Assembly: GCA_036337945.1 (NCBI GenBank)
Contig: JAYZDF010000098.1
Span: 1-64,000, forward strand
DNA from: JAYZDF01 sp036337945
GTDB taxonomy: Bacteria; Myxococcota; Kuafuiibacteriia; Kuafuiibacteriales; Kuafuiibacteriaceae
Direction: 5' to 3'
DNA length: 64,000 nucleotides
The notes beneath the pieces were generated by a model. It made no database searches and was not told where the DNA came from. It was given only the letters and a program-made list of their open reading frames with translations. How positions within the stretch are numbered: position 1 is the stretch's first letter; each line of letters starts with the position of its first letter. The position numbers and the translations under genes were made by a program. Shown here piece by piece: positions 26,307 to 35,845 of the stretch.

Positions 26307-28454
26307 ATGTCGCTGCCCGAGGACAAAGATGAAGCGTCGAAAGAGGGTGGCTCGAAAAGCTCTGGTCGCAATCGCCCTGACACGGAGCCGCTGGTCGAAA
26401 CGACCACCAAAATCGAACTAAGCGAGCATGAGGAACTCGTAATAGAGGAGCCCTCTCTGGGCATCGATCCGCAAGCCTTGATTAGCGACCTGTTGATCGA
26501 GGAATCGTCCGAGGTAGGAAACGTTCCAGAGCCACCGTTACGCACGGACTCGAACACCTCGCCGGTTAATCGAGACCATTTGAACTTCCTCAACCAGGCC
26601 GACGCATTAGAGACAATTGATGATCTTGATCTTGAAGAGAAATTTCGTGAGCAGCTTGAAGGCTTACTTCAAAAAGGTGAAGAAACAGCTCGTCTCGACC
26701 TTGATGTCCTCAACTCGGACGATGACGAAGCAGATAGAGCTGTATCTCCGAATGAGCCGACCGGCCAAATAAATATAAAGTTAGCGGAGCTGCAGCGAAG
26801 CGAGGACAACGCGTTTCGAACGGAGACGAATAGAGCAAAACACGAGGACGGCGGACTTGTCGTATTCAATCAAGAGTTGGTCAACCCTAGTCAAACCGAC
26901 TTCGCCTCTGAGGTAATTTTCGAAACCGGAGAATATGTTCGACCGAAACTCGACGAGGATGAATTCGCAGACCGGGTTCCCTCGGTTGGGGGTGTTTTTG
27001 GGCCTTATCGTCTTTTAGGTTGCTTGGCCGTTGGAGGGATGGCGGAGATTTTTATGGCCATCCGACGTGATGACCCAGATATGACTCCGCTCGCGCTCAA
27101 GCGTATTCGAAAACACCGAACGTCAGACAATGATTCGATCACGATGTTTCAGGAGGAGGGGAAAATCTGCCTAGCCCTTTCTCACCCTAATATAGTGAAT
27201 TATCGAGACTTTGATGTTCTCGACGGTGTTCCTTACCTGGTCATGGATTTCATCGAAGGAATGGATCTCCAGTCTTTGGCAGACCATTGCAATATGTCCT
27301 CACGAGCGATTGTGGAAGTGGGGCTTTCTGTGTCCCAAGCATTGGGTTACGCGCATTCCCTGACCAATGAAAAGAATGAGCCTCGAAAGCTCGTTCATCG
27401 TGATGTTAGTCCTCAGAATATTTTAATCGATCGACGCGGGACGGTAAAACTTGTGGATTTTGGGATTGCACGTTTCGAAGGCCGGTCCTTCCAAACCGGT
27501 GTAGGTCCTCGCCGCGGAAAGCTCGGATACATGGCTCCGGAGCAGTTAAATTATGAACACCCTGTTGATTTGCGCGCCGATTTGTTCAGCCTCGGGTTGG
27601 TTTTGTCGGAAATGTTCCTGGGAAAGAACCTCATGCCTAATGGCCCCCTTGTTGCCGGCGACCTCTCTCGCACTATCCGCTCCTCATTAATAGGGTTGGC
27701 CGACGAGCTTCCTGAAGAGCTAATCAATATCATCACTCGTATGGCGAGCTTCAAGGTTGAGCAACGGCCATGGTCAGCGCAAGAGGTAGTCGACGTTCTT
27801 AGTAAACTGCTTCCGAAAATGGATACGAAGCAACGAACTCTTTCCGACTACGGCAAAAGCATAGTGGCCAATAAAGTTTTGCCTGCCGACGTGACGATTC
27901 GGAACCTGATTCAAGGCATCCGTGACTCGAAGAGACCCGACGAAGATACGAAACTTAATGATAGTCTCGACTTAGAAGAAGCAGAGGTGAGGGCATTACT
28001 ACGAGAAGCAGCAAAAGCGAGCGAAGATCTGACGCAAAGTGGTGATATCCAACCTTCGCCCATAGATTCTGGCCCCTCGCGCGTATTGCAAGAAGCTCAG
28101 GCAATTCAAGCTTCGCCCGTGCCATCACTCACCTCACGTCCATCAGAAGAACCTCAACCAATTAAGCCTTCACCCATAACAACGTCTCCCCCACGTGCAT
28201 CAGAAGAACCTCAGCTAATTCAGGCTTCCCCTGTTCAAGATCACCCAGCAAACACCGAATCGACCTCGATGGACGAATCTATTGCATCGGCAGAAGGCCT
28301 TTTGCCTGCTGCAAAGCCCACAATTTCCCGCAGGCTCCCTGTTGATGATCGATCTGCGAAAGCTGAGTCTAATTCAACAAGCTACGGAATAATCATAGCT
28401 TCGCTCATCGTTCTCGCACTGTCGCTTACGTATTTCATCCTGTTCCAAGGTTGA
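26307..28454 (+). CDS. Tail-anchored Ser/Thr protein kinase
   Basis: 715 residues from ATG 26307; the longer frame runs antisense into the aminotransferase. Residues 1-230 are acidic and probably disordered. A Hanks-type kinase domain spans about 231-500: glycine loop 'LGCLAVGGMAEIFMA', Lys in 'LALKRIRK', catalytic 'HRDVSPQN' near 362, 'DFGIARF' and 'MAPEQL'. The linker holds three imperfect repeats of about 19 residues containing 'EEPQ.I..SP' (about residues 590-650). A single transmembrane helix at about 692-713 ends the protein, so it has no extracellular sensor and is anchored by its tail. Substrates unknown. Confidence 0.9.
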   Translation: MSLPEDKDEASKEGGSKSSGRNRPDTEPLVETTTKIELSEHEELVIEEPSLGIDPQALISDLLIEESSEVGNVPEPPLRTDSNTSPVNRDHLNFLNQADALETIDDLDLEEKFREQLEGLLQKGEETARLDLDVLNSDDDEADRAVSPNEPTGQINIKLAELQRSEDNAFRTETNRAKHEDGGLVVFNQELVNPSQTDFASEVIFETGEYVRPKLDEDEFADRVPSVGGVFGPYRLLGCLAVGGMAEIFMAIRRDDPDMTPLALKRIRKHRTSDNDSITMFQEEGKICLALSHPNIVNYRDFDVLDGVPYLVMDFIEGMDLQSLADHCNMSSRAIVEVGLSVSQALGYAHSLTNEKNEPRKLVHRDVSPQNILIDRRGTVKLVDFGIARFEGRSFQTGVGPRRGKLGYMAPEQLNYEHPVDLRADLFSLGLVLSEMFLGKNLMPNGPLVAGDLSRTIRSSLIGLADELPEELINIITRMASFKVEQRPWSAQEVVDVLSKLLPKMDTKQRTLSDYGKSIVANKVLPADVTIRNLIQGIRDSKRPDEDTKLNDSLDLEEAEVRALLREAAKASEDLTQSGDIQPSPIDSGPSRVLQEAQAIQASPVPSLTSRPSEEPQPIKPSPITTSPPRASEEPQLIQASPVQDHPANTESTSMDESIASAEGLLPAAKPTISRRLPVDDRSAKAESNSTSYGIIIASLIVLALSLTYFILFQG

Positions 28455-28479
28455 GACACGAATTTTTCTTGCTGTTCGC

Positions 28480-28495
28480 GCTCTCATGAGAGAGC
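28480..28495. other. Short perfect hairpin upstream of lspA
   Basis: GCTCTC (28480-28485) pairs with GAGAGC (28490-28495) around ATGA; the central CTCTCATGAGAG is a palindrome. There is no T run, so an operator or leader hairpin is as likely as a terminator of the kinase gene. Confidence 0.3.
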
Positions 28496-28513
28496 TTAGG
28501 ACCAATCAGATCG

Positions 28514-29092
28514 ATGAAGTTAACTTGGCCCAAATTTTCTATTATCGCATTCGTTGTCCTTGTCTTGGATCAGTGGTCCAAATTCTGGGCGGTTTCAGAG
28601 CTCACGTCAGCTTTTACCGGCGCTACAAATTTTTTGGACAAATTGGGTTTGTTTCAGACTGTGAAGCACCCATCTGCAATTCGAGTAATCCCGGTGGTGG
28701 ATGATTTCTGGCATTATCGCTATGCGGAAAATACGGGTGCAGCCTTTAGCTTTTTGGCTGATGCTGATCCTTCTTGGAGAGTCCCGTTTTTCTTTATCGT
28801 TGCAATCATCGCGATGTTTGCAATCCTTTGGTACTATAAGAATAGTAGTCCCGAAGACTTTATATTTCGGTGTTCTCTCGCGCTTGTATTCGGAGGAGCG
28901 GTAGGCAACTTAGTCGACCGAGTCCGACTCGGCTACGTGATCGATTTCATTAGCTGGCATTGGTATGACAAAGCTGCCTGGCCAACTTTCAATATTGCAG
29001 ATGCTGGAATCTCCGTAGGGATTGTTTTGATCTTCATCAGCTCATTTGGGCAAGAACAGAAAAACAAAGACAAAATTCACGTCGATATTTAG
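28514..29092 (+). CDS. lspA: Lipoprotein signal peptidase (signal peptidase II)
   Basis: 192 residues. LspA cleaves prolipoprotein signal peptides in the inner membrane, the step needed by the several lipoproteins of this window. The aspartyl dyad is visible: D135 in 'GNLVDRVRLGYVIDF' and D163 in 'NIADAGISVG'. Four hydrophobic segments are present. An insert of about 20 residues between the first helix and the 'AENTGAAFSF' motif makes it longer than E. coli LspA (164 residues). Convergent with rnr, with ten bases between stops. Confidence 0.93.
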   Translation: MKLTWPKFSIIAFVVLVLDQWSKFWAVSELTSAFTGATNFLDKLGLFQTVKHPSAIRVIPVVDDFWHYRYAENTGAAFSFLADADPSWRVPFFFIVAIIAMFAILWYYKNSSPEDFIFRCSLALVFGGAVGNLVDRVRLGYVIDFISWHWYDKAAWPTFNIADAGISVGIVLIFISSFGQEQKNKDKIHVDI

Positions 29093-29101
29093 CCTACATT
29101 C

Positions 29102-31288
29102 CTATCTTCTCTTGCTTGAAAATCGGCCTGTCTTGGTTTTTGTTTTGCTTTTTTTACGGGGTCTCGAACGAGAAGAGCGGTCTGAAGGCTTGCCTCTTCC
29201 TCGCCTCGTATCGTCACGCTTTCCTCTGCCGCGCTTCCTTCCCTCGCTTTTACGTGGCCGCCCCGAGTCCCGAGCAAAGCTTTTTCTCGATCTTCGCCTC
29301 GGGCTTTCACTTGTGATTTCTGGGACAGATTCTCCAACGAGCTGAAACTCTATTTTACCTTGAATTCTATCTACACGGGTCAATTTAACCGTTATTTCCT
29401 GAGCGATCATGAATACGGTTCCGCTATGTTCGCCGATCAGGCGTGCTCCCATTTCGTCAATTTGAAAATAATCAAAGTGTAAACTCGAAATGGGAACAAG
29501 ACCTTCTAGAAAGGGGTCTTGTATTGCCGCAAAAAATCCGAACTCTTTTACTGCAGTAATCGTTGCTTGAAATATTTCACCGATAAACTTTTGAGCAATG
29601 AGACATCGATCAAAGTCTAAGCATGATCGTTCCAACGACATTGCCCGTCGTTCTTTTTGAGAGCATTCAGTGGCGATGCCGTCGAGTTCCTCTGTCGAAT
29701 AGCTCGGTTTGTTATTGGTGATGAGGTCAAACAAAAGGCGATGAGCAACGAGATCAGGATATCTGCGAATTGGCGACGTAAAGTGAAGGTAGTTCTCTGC
29801 GCTTAGTCCGAAGTGACCCAAGTTTTCAGAAGCGTAGCGAGCCTGCGCGAGGCTACGTAGTATAAGTGTTTGGAGCACAGGACTCGCCTTATTTTCAATA
29901 AGAACAGCGAGCATCCTACCAATATCTTTCGGATGCGGCTTGCTCTTTAGGTCTATGCGCAAGGGCAGTCCGAGTTGATTAGCGAGCTCAACAAACGCGC
30001 CGAGTTTCTCTACATCGGGGTCTTCGTGGACGCGAAACATACTATCCCGTTGGCGATCGATCATTGCCTTTGCAACTGCCTCGTTTGCTGCAAGCATTAG
30101 GTCTTCGATTAGTCGATGGGCATTGTTTCTAGGTCTCTTACTCGAGCCTTGTGGAGTTCCTTTCTCGTCAAATTCAATAAATGGTTCTGGAATATCCAGA
30201 TCGAGGCTTCCTCTACTCATGCGACGCTTAAGGAGCTTCTGAGCGACGACCTGTAATGTTTCTAGCTGAGGCAGTAATTTCGCACATTCCTCATCAGGTT
30301 TGCCATCTAGAGCAGCGGCCACGCGCGTATATGTCAGACGAGCATGAGAGCGCATCACAGCTCGATAAAAATCCCCATTCAGAACTTTTCCTGAATGATC
30401 GAGATTAAGTTCTGCGACAAAGCACAATCTATTCACGTGAGGTCGAAGTGAGCAAAGTCCATTCGATAATTTCTCTGGAAGCATTGGAATACAGCGGTCA
30501 GTTAGATACACACTGGTGCTTCGATTGTAGGCCTCTCTATCAAGAGGAGTATCCGGTTGAACGTAATGAGATACATCGGCTATGGCGACAAATAGTTTGA
30601 AACCATTTTTTTCGGAGATCGCGCAAACAGCGTCATCAAAATCTTTTGCATCAGCGCCATCGATGGTGAGTAGTGGAATTTTTCGTAAATCTTTTCGTCC
30701 ATGGAAATCGTCTGGACTCACCTCATCCTCAAGCGCCTCTGCTTGTGCCATGACTTCCTCGGGAAAATCTCGAGGAATATTACTTTCTAAGATGCGAGAA
30801 AATAGACCAACTTCACGGCTGTCTACAGAACCTAGGTTTTGAATGACCTCAGCAAAGGCTCCGCGATTTCGCGTGGCATATTTTACAATTTCGTATTCAA
30901 CCAGGCTATTGTTTTCAATCTCTGTAGTGAGCTGTGGCTTTTCGATGAGAATGACGTCCTCATGAGCATTTGCATGTTTAGACAGATCGTAAGGTTCGAT
31001 AAAGACGGAATTTCCCATCCGACGGAACAAGCCTAAGACAGGCTTTGAGTTGTCAGGTTTTTCTCGAGCCGGAGGAAGCTTTTTCAATTGATATCGTTTG
31101 CCTTTTAGTCTGGTCAACCATCCAGAATTGACTAATCTCTTGAGCATTCTTTGTAGCTTACGCAGCTCATCTGGAGCGACGTCCGCCGCGACCGCGATGT
31201 CTTCAAACTTCAGCGGTGAGGTTGGGTCCTTTTCAAAAATGCTAAGGAGTTGTCGCTCATCCCAAGCGCTTCTTTTTAATGTGCTCAC
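29102..31288 (-). CDS. rnr: Exoribonuclease R
   Basis: 728 residues. Hydrolyses structured RNA 3' to 5'. Domains in order: N-terminal winged-helix of about 65 residues, cold-shock domains, the RNB catalytic domain with 'LTIDGADAKDFDDAVCA' carrying the metal-binding Asp residues, 'YLTDRCIPMLPEKLSNGLCSLRP' and 'HFTSPIRRYPDL', then an S1 domain and a 65-residue Lys/Arg-rich tail. The tail is a plausible RNA- or ribosome-binding extension. The start overlaps the stop of the upstream HEAT-carrier gene (31285-31288, ATGA), so the two are translationally coupled. Confidence 0.93.
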   Translation of the reverse strand: MSTLKRSAWDERQLLSIFEKDPTSPLKFEDIAVAADVAPDELRKLQRMLKRLVNSGWLTRLKGKRYQLKKLPPAREKPDNSKPVLGLFRRMGNSVFIEPYDLSKHANAHEDVILIEKPQLTTEIENNSLVEYEIVKYATRNRGAFAEVIQNLGSVDSREVGLFSRILESNIPRDFPEEVMAQAEALEDEVSPDDFHGRKDLRKIPLLTIDGADAKDFDDAVCAISEKNGFKLFVAIADVSHYVQPDTPLDREAYNRSTSVYLTDRCIPMLPEKLSNGLCSLRPHVNRLCFVAELNLDHSGKVLNGDFYRAVMRSHARLTYTRVAAALDGKPDEECAKLLPQLETLQVVAQKLLKRRMSRGSLDLDIPEPFIEFDEKGTPQGSSKRPRNNAHRLIEDLMLAANEAVAKAMIDRQRDSMFRVHEDPDVEKLGAFVELANQLGLPLRIDLKSKPHPKDIGRMLAVLIENKASPVLQTLILRSLAQARYASENLGHFGLSAENYLHFTSPIRRYPDLVAHRLLFDLITNNKPSYSTEELDGIATECSQKERRAMSLERSCLDFDRCLIAQKFIGEIFQATITAVKEFGFFAAIQDPFLEGLVPISSLHFDYFQIDEMGARLIGEHSGTVFMIAQEITVKLTRVDRIQGKIEFQLVGESVPEITSESPRRRSRKSFARDSGRPRKSEGRKRGRGKRDDTRRGRGKPSDRSSRSRPRKKSKTKTKTGRFSSKRR

Positions 31289-34215
31289 GATTGTTGTTCT
31301 CGTGAAATTGTGTTGAGCAGTTTCTTACCTGCCTGCTGAACACTTGGTATGTCGGTAGAGACGCCGTCGCTCGCTAACTCGCGTAAACGCTCTGAATCAA
31401 TACCGAAGGCCTGGTTATTCGTAGACAGCAATAATTTGTTGAGACATAAAAGCGCGGTTTCACTGATAATTGCGCTATCGGAAAGCGCATGGTTTTCAAT
31501 AATATTAAGATCTACTTTGCTCATTCTATCTTCGCCAATCAGATGCAGTGTGCAAGTGATAAGCCATTCATTATCGTGTCTAAGAAGATTATTGATCCAT
31601 TGTCGTTTCGATAACCGTTGAAGGTCAAAAAAGCTGGCGCCTACCTCTAGCTTCTTTTCAATGGGCTGATCTTCAATTAGAGGCAAAAGCAAACGGCTTT
31701 CCTCGTTTCCAAATAGATTGTCTGCAAGTTCGACAGCGTTCGCTCTAACCACTTTATTCGCTGAATCTAGATTAGAATAAATAAGTTGAACAGTGCGCGG
31801 TGGGTAGCGGATTTCTAACAGGCGAAAAGCCAATTGTAGATATACCTGCTGTTGTCGAAGTAATCCTTCAAATAATAAAGTATCTGCTTCGAGTTCAAGG
31901 TCGCATGCAGCAGCGAGTGCTTGGTAAGAATTTTCTAGATTCTTTGTTGTAAGTTCAAGAATGCGATCGTCATCGATCGCAATATCTTGAATTCTTTCCG
32001 TCAGGCGTGCGGCAGCCCGAGCGATTGAGAGGCCCAACCCTGGTCCGCATTTGCCGAGGATCTCCACGAGCCGATAGAAGGACACATCGGTACCAATAAT
32101 TGTGAGTATAGGTGGTACTTGAACTCGTACTTCGTGATCTTCTTCCTCATTCTCCAGAACTTTCAAAAGAACATCTTCCATGGACGAACCGTATTGCACG
32201 ATGGCATTTCGGGCTGCGAGCATTGTTTGACGAGATCCTAATGCATAAATTAGTGATGGTCGAAGCTCAAGACTCTTCATTTGCCCTGCAGCGTCTAAAG
32301 CAGCGCTCCTAACTCGATACGATGGATCTTGGAGAAGTTCGAGTATGGGTTGATAAAAATTTGGAACAGACACCGATGTCAGCACTCGGGCTCCATGAAT
32401 TCGTACTTCTGGATCACGATCTCGCAATAGCGCCTTGAGGCTTTCAGCGGCAGTCAGAATTCCGTCTAAGCCGCCATGCTTAATGAGTCCAGTAACGACA
32501 GCTGCGCGAACAATCGGACTCGGTGCGTTCAAATAGGAACGCGCTATTCGGATGGCTTTATTGGTTCCGATTGCGCAATATGCTTCGATGGCAGCAGCCT
32601 GTACCTCATCGTTCTCATCTTGAAATTTTCCATGAATAGCGTCTAGATCGTCGAGGCGACCGTGAACTGCCATGTGCTTTAGTGCTGTGATTCGCACTGT
32701 AGATGAATTGTGGAAGAGAAGGGGAGTGATTGCTTCAGGAATTCGCACGTTCGTACTCGGAAGGAGTTCTAAAGCATGTAGGATTTCTGATTCTTCCGCG
32801 GTCCGTAACGTCTGGCGTAATACTCTCGCCGTGGTTTCGTCCATGACCGCTGTAGTCTCGCGACTAAAATCTAAACGTCTCGACTTCAAAGTGTTGGCGA
32901 GCTGTCTTATATATTCTGTTCTTAGGCTGAGAACCAAAGCTATCCAAGTAGCTAATAGGACGATATCAATTTTCCCCAGCTGAGATGCAAATTCTCCTTT
33001 GTTGCTATCGGGTACAACAAGTCCGAGTCCCATGATGACGAGCCCGGATGCTCCTTGACAAAACGGCTTTATGATTCCGTCAATAAATGCTTTAGCTCGT
33101 CCTCGTTGGGAGGAGGGCACAGGAACATAAAGAAGTTGCATGGTCGAGTTATTGAGCGTGTAACGAGTGACGTTTTCCGTACCTTTAGTAAAAGTTGCAG
33201 CAGCGAGAATACTAATCACGCCGGGCAAGAATGCGACGGCTGTCGCGCCCAACATCAGTGCAGACGGCAATACGAGTAAGGCTGTAATGATTCCGTATCT
33301 GTTGAGTACTCTCGTCGTAAGAAAAAACTGAATTAGACAAGCAATGATGCCGGTAATTGCGAAAAAGTATCCAAAGTAACTTTGTAGTTCAGCCTCAGAC
33401 TCTTGGAAACTTTCATACGCAATAATTTTGAATTGGTAATCTACGATCGTCGTCGTGAGGACTGTCAGTCCCACAACTCCAGCGATAAGTTTGAGATGTT
33501 TGGTCTCGAAAGCAGAGAAAAGGTCACTCCCAATGATTTTTCGACTTTTTGCTTTTCCGGTTGGCCTTGGAGAGGAATCCAGGTCTCCTTGAGTGATTTT
33601 TGCGAGTGAGCGAACGCAAGAAATACTGGAGATGAGCAATATGACACACAGCAAGAGAAGATGATGCGTATCCATTATTTTCGAAAGAGCACTTACGACG
33701 AATCCGCAAAGGATGTTCGAAATAACTCCACCCGCACCGACGATACCGAAGAGGCGTTTTGCTTCTCGGGAGCTGAAAATATCGTTGGCGTATGTCCAAT
33801 ATTGAATGATTGAGATTCCACCTACAATATCAATGAAGACGTATAGAGTCGCATATATCCAAGGGTAGGTATGCGCGATACCGCTGGTGATCAGTAGCCA
33901 AAAGGTAGATAGTATTCCGCTCCCTAAAAAGAGCGTAACGATGATAATTTTGTCACGTTGATATCGGTCAGCGAAGCGACTGTATATCGAAGCAAATATT
34001 GAAACACCGACAGCTACTGCGATGTACATGCTTGGCAACTGTTCGACGTCGTAACGATTTAGGAAAAGTGTATCCCGCAAGATTCGTCCGATGATGAACA
34101 TCGACACGAGAAGCATAAGGAGTGTGAACATTCGTCCAACGCGGGCGGTTTCTCCCTTACGGATATGAAAAGCGGATTCAATAAGCTCGTTAAGTCCGCC
34201 CCTCTTCACTTCCAT
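31285..34215 (-). CDS. NTT (ATP/ADP carrier)-like membrane protein fused to HEAT repeats
   Basis: 976 residues. Residues 25-440 contain about twelve hydrophobic segments resembling the nucleotide-transporter (Npt/TLC, MFS-like) family: 'IGRILRDTLFLNRYDVEQLP' at the first helix and 'GTENVTRYTLNNSTMQLLYVPVP' are typical family stretches. From about 455 to the end runs an all-helical solenoid of about twelve HEAT-like units, each with a 'd..vR..A......G' pattern. The cytosolic solenoid may dock a partner or regulate transport; nucleotide transport itself is not proven. The gene is coupled by ATGA overlap to rnr. Confidence 0.75.
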   Translation of the reverse strand: MEVKRGGLNELIESAFHIRKGETARVGRMFTLLMLLVSMFIIGRILRDTLFLNRYDVEQLPSMYIAVAVGVSIFASIYSRFADRYQRDKIIIVTLFLGSGILSTFWLLITSGIAHTYPWIYATLYVFIDIVGGISIIQYWTYANDIFSSREAKRLFGIVGAGGVISNILCGFVVSALSKIMDTHHLLLLCVILLISSISCVRSLAKITQGDLDSSPRPTGKAKSRKIIGSDLFSAFETKHLKLIAGVVGLTVLTTTIVDYQFKIIAYESFQESEAELQSYFGYFFAITGIIACLIQFFLTTRVLNRYGIITALLVLPSALMLGATAVAFLPGVISILAAATFTKGTENVTRYTLNNSTMQLLYVPVPSSQRGRAKAFIDGIIKPFCQGASGLVIMGLGLVVPDSNKGEFASQLGKIDIVLLATWIALVLSLRTEYIRQLANTLKSRRLDFSRETTAVMDETTARVLRQTLRTAEESEILHALELLPSTNVRIPEAITPLLFHNSSTVRITALKHMAVHGRLDDLDAIHGKFQDENDEVQAAAIEAYCAIGTNKAIRIARSYLNAPSPIVRAAVVTGLIKHGGLDGILTAAESLKALLRDRDPEVRIHGARVLTSVSVPNFYQPILELLQDPSYRVRSAALDAAGQMKSLELRPSLIYALGSRQTMLAARNAIVQYGSSMEDVLLKVLENEEEDHEVRVQVPPILTIIGTDVSFYRLVEILGKCGPGLGLSIARAAARLTERIQDIAIDDDRILELTTKNLENSYQALAAACDLELEADTLLFEGLLRQQQVYLQLAFRLLEIRYPPRTVQLIYSNLDSANKVVRANAVELADNLFGNEESRLLLPLIEDQPIEKKLEVGASFFDLQRLSKRQWINNLLRHDNEWLITCTLHLIGEDRMSKVDLNIIENHALSDSAIISETALLCLNKLLLSTNNQAFGIDSERLRELASDGVSTDIPSVQQAGKKLLNTISREQQS

Positions 34216-34363
34216 ATTTTGGCACTATTCCAGGCTGCGAGGGAAGTGGGACAAAACCAATAAGTGAAGGTTTTCTCGGTGCTTTCTCGAGTGAGAGTAC
34301 GTTAAGAGATGAGATTTAGAAGAATGGGAGGAACAAAGGGGGGTTTAGCAGTTGAGATCGGCT

Positions 34364-35683
34364 CTAAAACGTGCTCGCGGCTCGCTGCATGGCTTTTTGA
34401 ACTCGCGATTTACGAACTTCCTCAAAGTTGTCTACGACCAAATCGCAGAACTCACGAGTCCGAACGACTTCGGCCCCTTCGACTAATCGAGCGACATCAG
34501 GGGTCACGGTATTGTTGCTCACTGTTCGAACCAAAGACGCTGCGATGAGCTCGGCCGCATCTCTCCATCCGAGGTGCTCGAAAAGCATCACGCCAGCGAG
34601 AAGGACTGAGCTTGGGTTGACACCTTCTTCTTCAACAAAACGACTCGACCCTTCGAGGTTTGCCTGAAAGATTGCTGCTTTTGCACCGATATAGGCGGTC
34701 GGCACAACATCGATATTACCGATAACTGTCTTTGCGACTTCGATCAGACAATCAGCAGTTAAATTTGTGGTTGCGATAACGTCGTAATCGCCTTGCCCCG
34801 TGATAAAATCACGCATTGCGTCTTCGGCGAGTCGATCGCGAAGGATGATTCGTCCGACCGGTGGTACTCCGTTGTACTCTTCCGCAATTTGTTGTTCAGT
34901 CACGCAATATTCGTTGAATTCCTTTCTGGCGAGTTCATAGCCCCAGTCGCGGAAGAATCCTTCAGTGAATTTCATATAATTGCCGCGATGTACGAAGGTG
35001 ACTGACTTGCGTTTGTGCTTCAGAGCGTAATCAATGGCCATACGCACAACTCGTTTTGTTGCGGTTGCACTTACTGGCTTTACACCAACACTGGAGTCCG
35101 GGCGAATGGTACGGGCCGGCTTCTTGTTCATCTCGTTGTTGATGTAGTTGATGATTTGTTTGGCTTCCGGTGAACCTTTCTTCCATTCTATCTCAGAGTA
35201 TTGATCTTCGGTGTGTTCACGGAACAGTACGATATTGAGCTCGTTCGCTGCCTTGAGCGGCGTCGGGATCCCGTCAACATATCGCACAGGTACAACACGA
35301 GCGAATAAGTCGAGTCTCTCACGAAGATTGGTATCGAGTTGAACAGGCATACCGACGGGCGTCGTCAGTGGTCCTTTCAGGCAGACCTTATATTCTTGGA
35401 TACCGCGAATCGTGTCCTCGGGTAGCCAATTATTCGGACCGTAAACTTCGTTTCCGCGTTCGCCCGCATAAACTTCCATCCACTCCAGACGTTTTGCGTT
35501 GCCGTAACATTGATCTACGGCTTGTTCGAAAACATTCTGACAAGCTTCCCAAGTAACTTTGTCGATGCCATCACCTTGGATAAAAGGGACGATTGGATCA
35601 TCTGGAACTTGGAGTTGTCCGTTCTTAGCGACTGTAATTTTTGAGCCGCGTTTGGGTGGTGTGACCTTGAGATACTTACCCAT
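34364..35683 (-). CDS. icd: Isocitrate dehydrogenase, divergent cofactor loop
   Basis: 439 residues, like E. coli Icd but with inserts. Substrate residues are retained: 'LFARVVPVRYVDG' arginines, 'EDQYSEIEW' Tyr, 'VHRGNYMKFTEG' and Lys in 'VGVKPVSATATKR'. The phosphorylatable Ser of Icd is a Thr here ('FREHTED'). The family HGTAPKYAG motif, which binds the adenine and NADP phosphate, is replaced near residues 343-351 by 'LEGSSRFVE'; the second metal Asp is Glu ('ADCLIE'). Oxidative decarboxylation of isocitrate remains the best call, though cofactor use or even substrate may differ. Its 3' neighbour region (34216-34363) shows no gene. Confidence 0.8.
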   Translation of the reverse strand: MGKYLKVTPPKRGSKITVAKNGQLQVPDDPIVPFIQGDGIDKVTWEACQNVFEQAVDQCYGNAKRLEWMEVYAGERGNEVYGPNNWLPEDTIRGIQEYKVCLKGPLTTPVGMPVQLDTNLRERLDLFARVVPVRYVDGIPTPLKAANELNIVLFREHTEDQYSEIEWKKGSPEAKQIINYINNEMNKKPARTIRPDSSVGVKPVSATATKRVVRMAIDYALKHKRKSVTFVHRGNYMKFTEGFFRDWGYELARKEFNEYCVTEQQIAEEYNGVPPVGRIILRDRLAEDAMRDFITGQGDYDVIATTNLTADCLIEVAKTVIGNIDVVPTAYIGAKAAIFQANLEGSSRFVEEEGVNPSSVLLAGVMLFEHLGWRDAAELIAASLVRTVSNNTVTPDVARLVEGAEVVRTREFCDLVVDNFEEVRKSRVQKAMQRAASTF

Positions 35684-35845
35684 CGGGGAATGGACTTAGC
35701 AAATGCGTCAGATCTTGCAACAGGAATCCGAGCCTAGCAGACAATAATTTTTAGGCACCCTACGATTGAGCTATGACTATAGGGTTAAACGCGACCTATT
35801 TGGCGCTAGCGGGACGTGTTCAGCAGTGCTAGACCAGACCTTACT
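35684..35845. promoter_or_regulatory. Divergent promoter region between icd and the carboxyltransferase operon
   Basis: 162 bp separate the two divergent starts and must hold both promoters. I could not identify convincing -35/-10 pairs or an operator; the AT-rich stretch at about 35740-35755 is the most likely promoter core. Confidence 0.35.
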
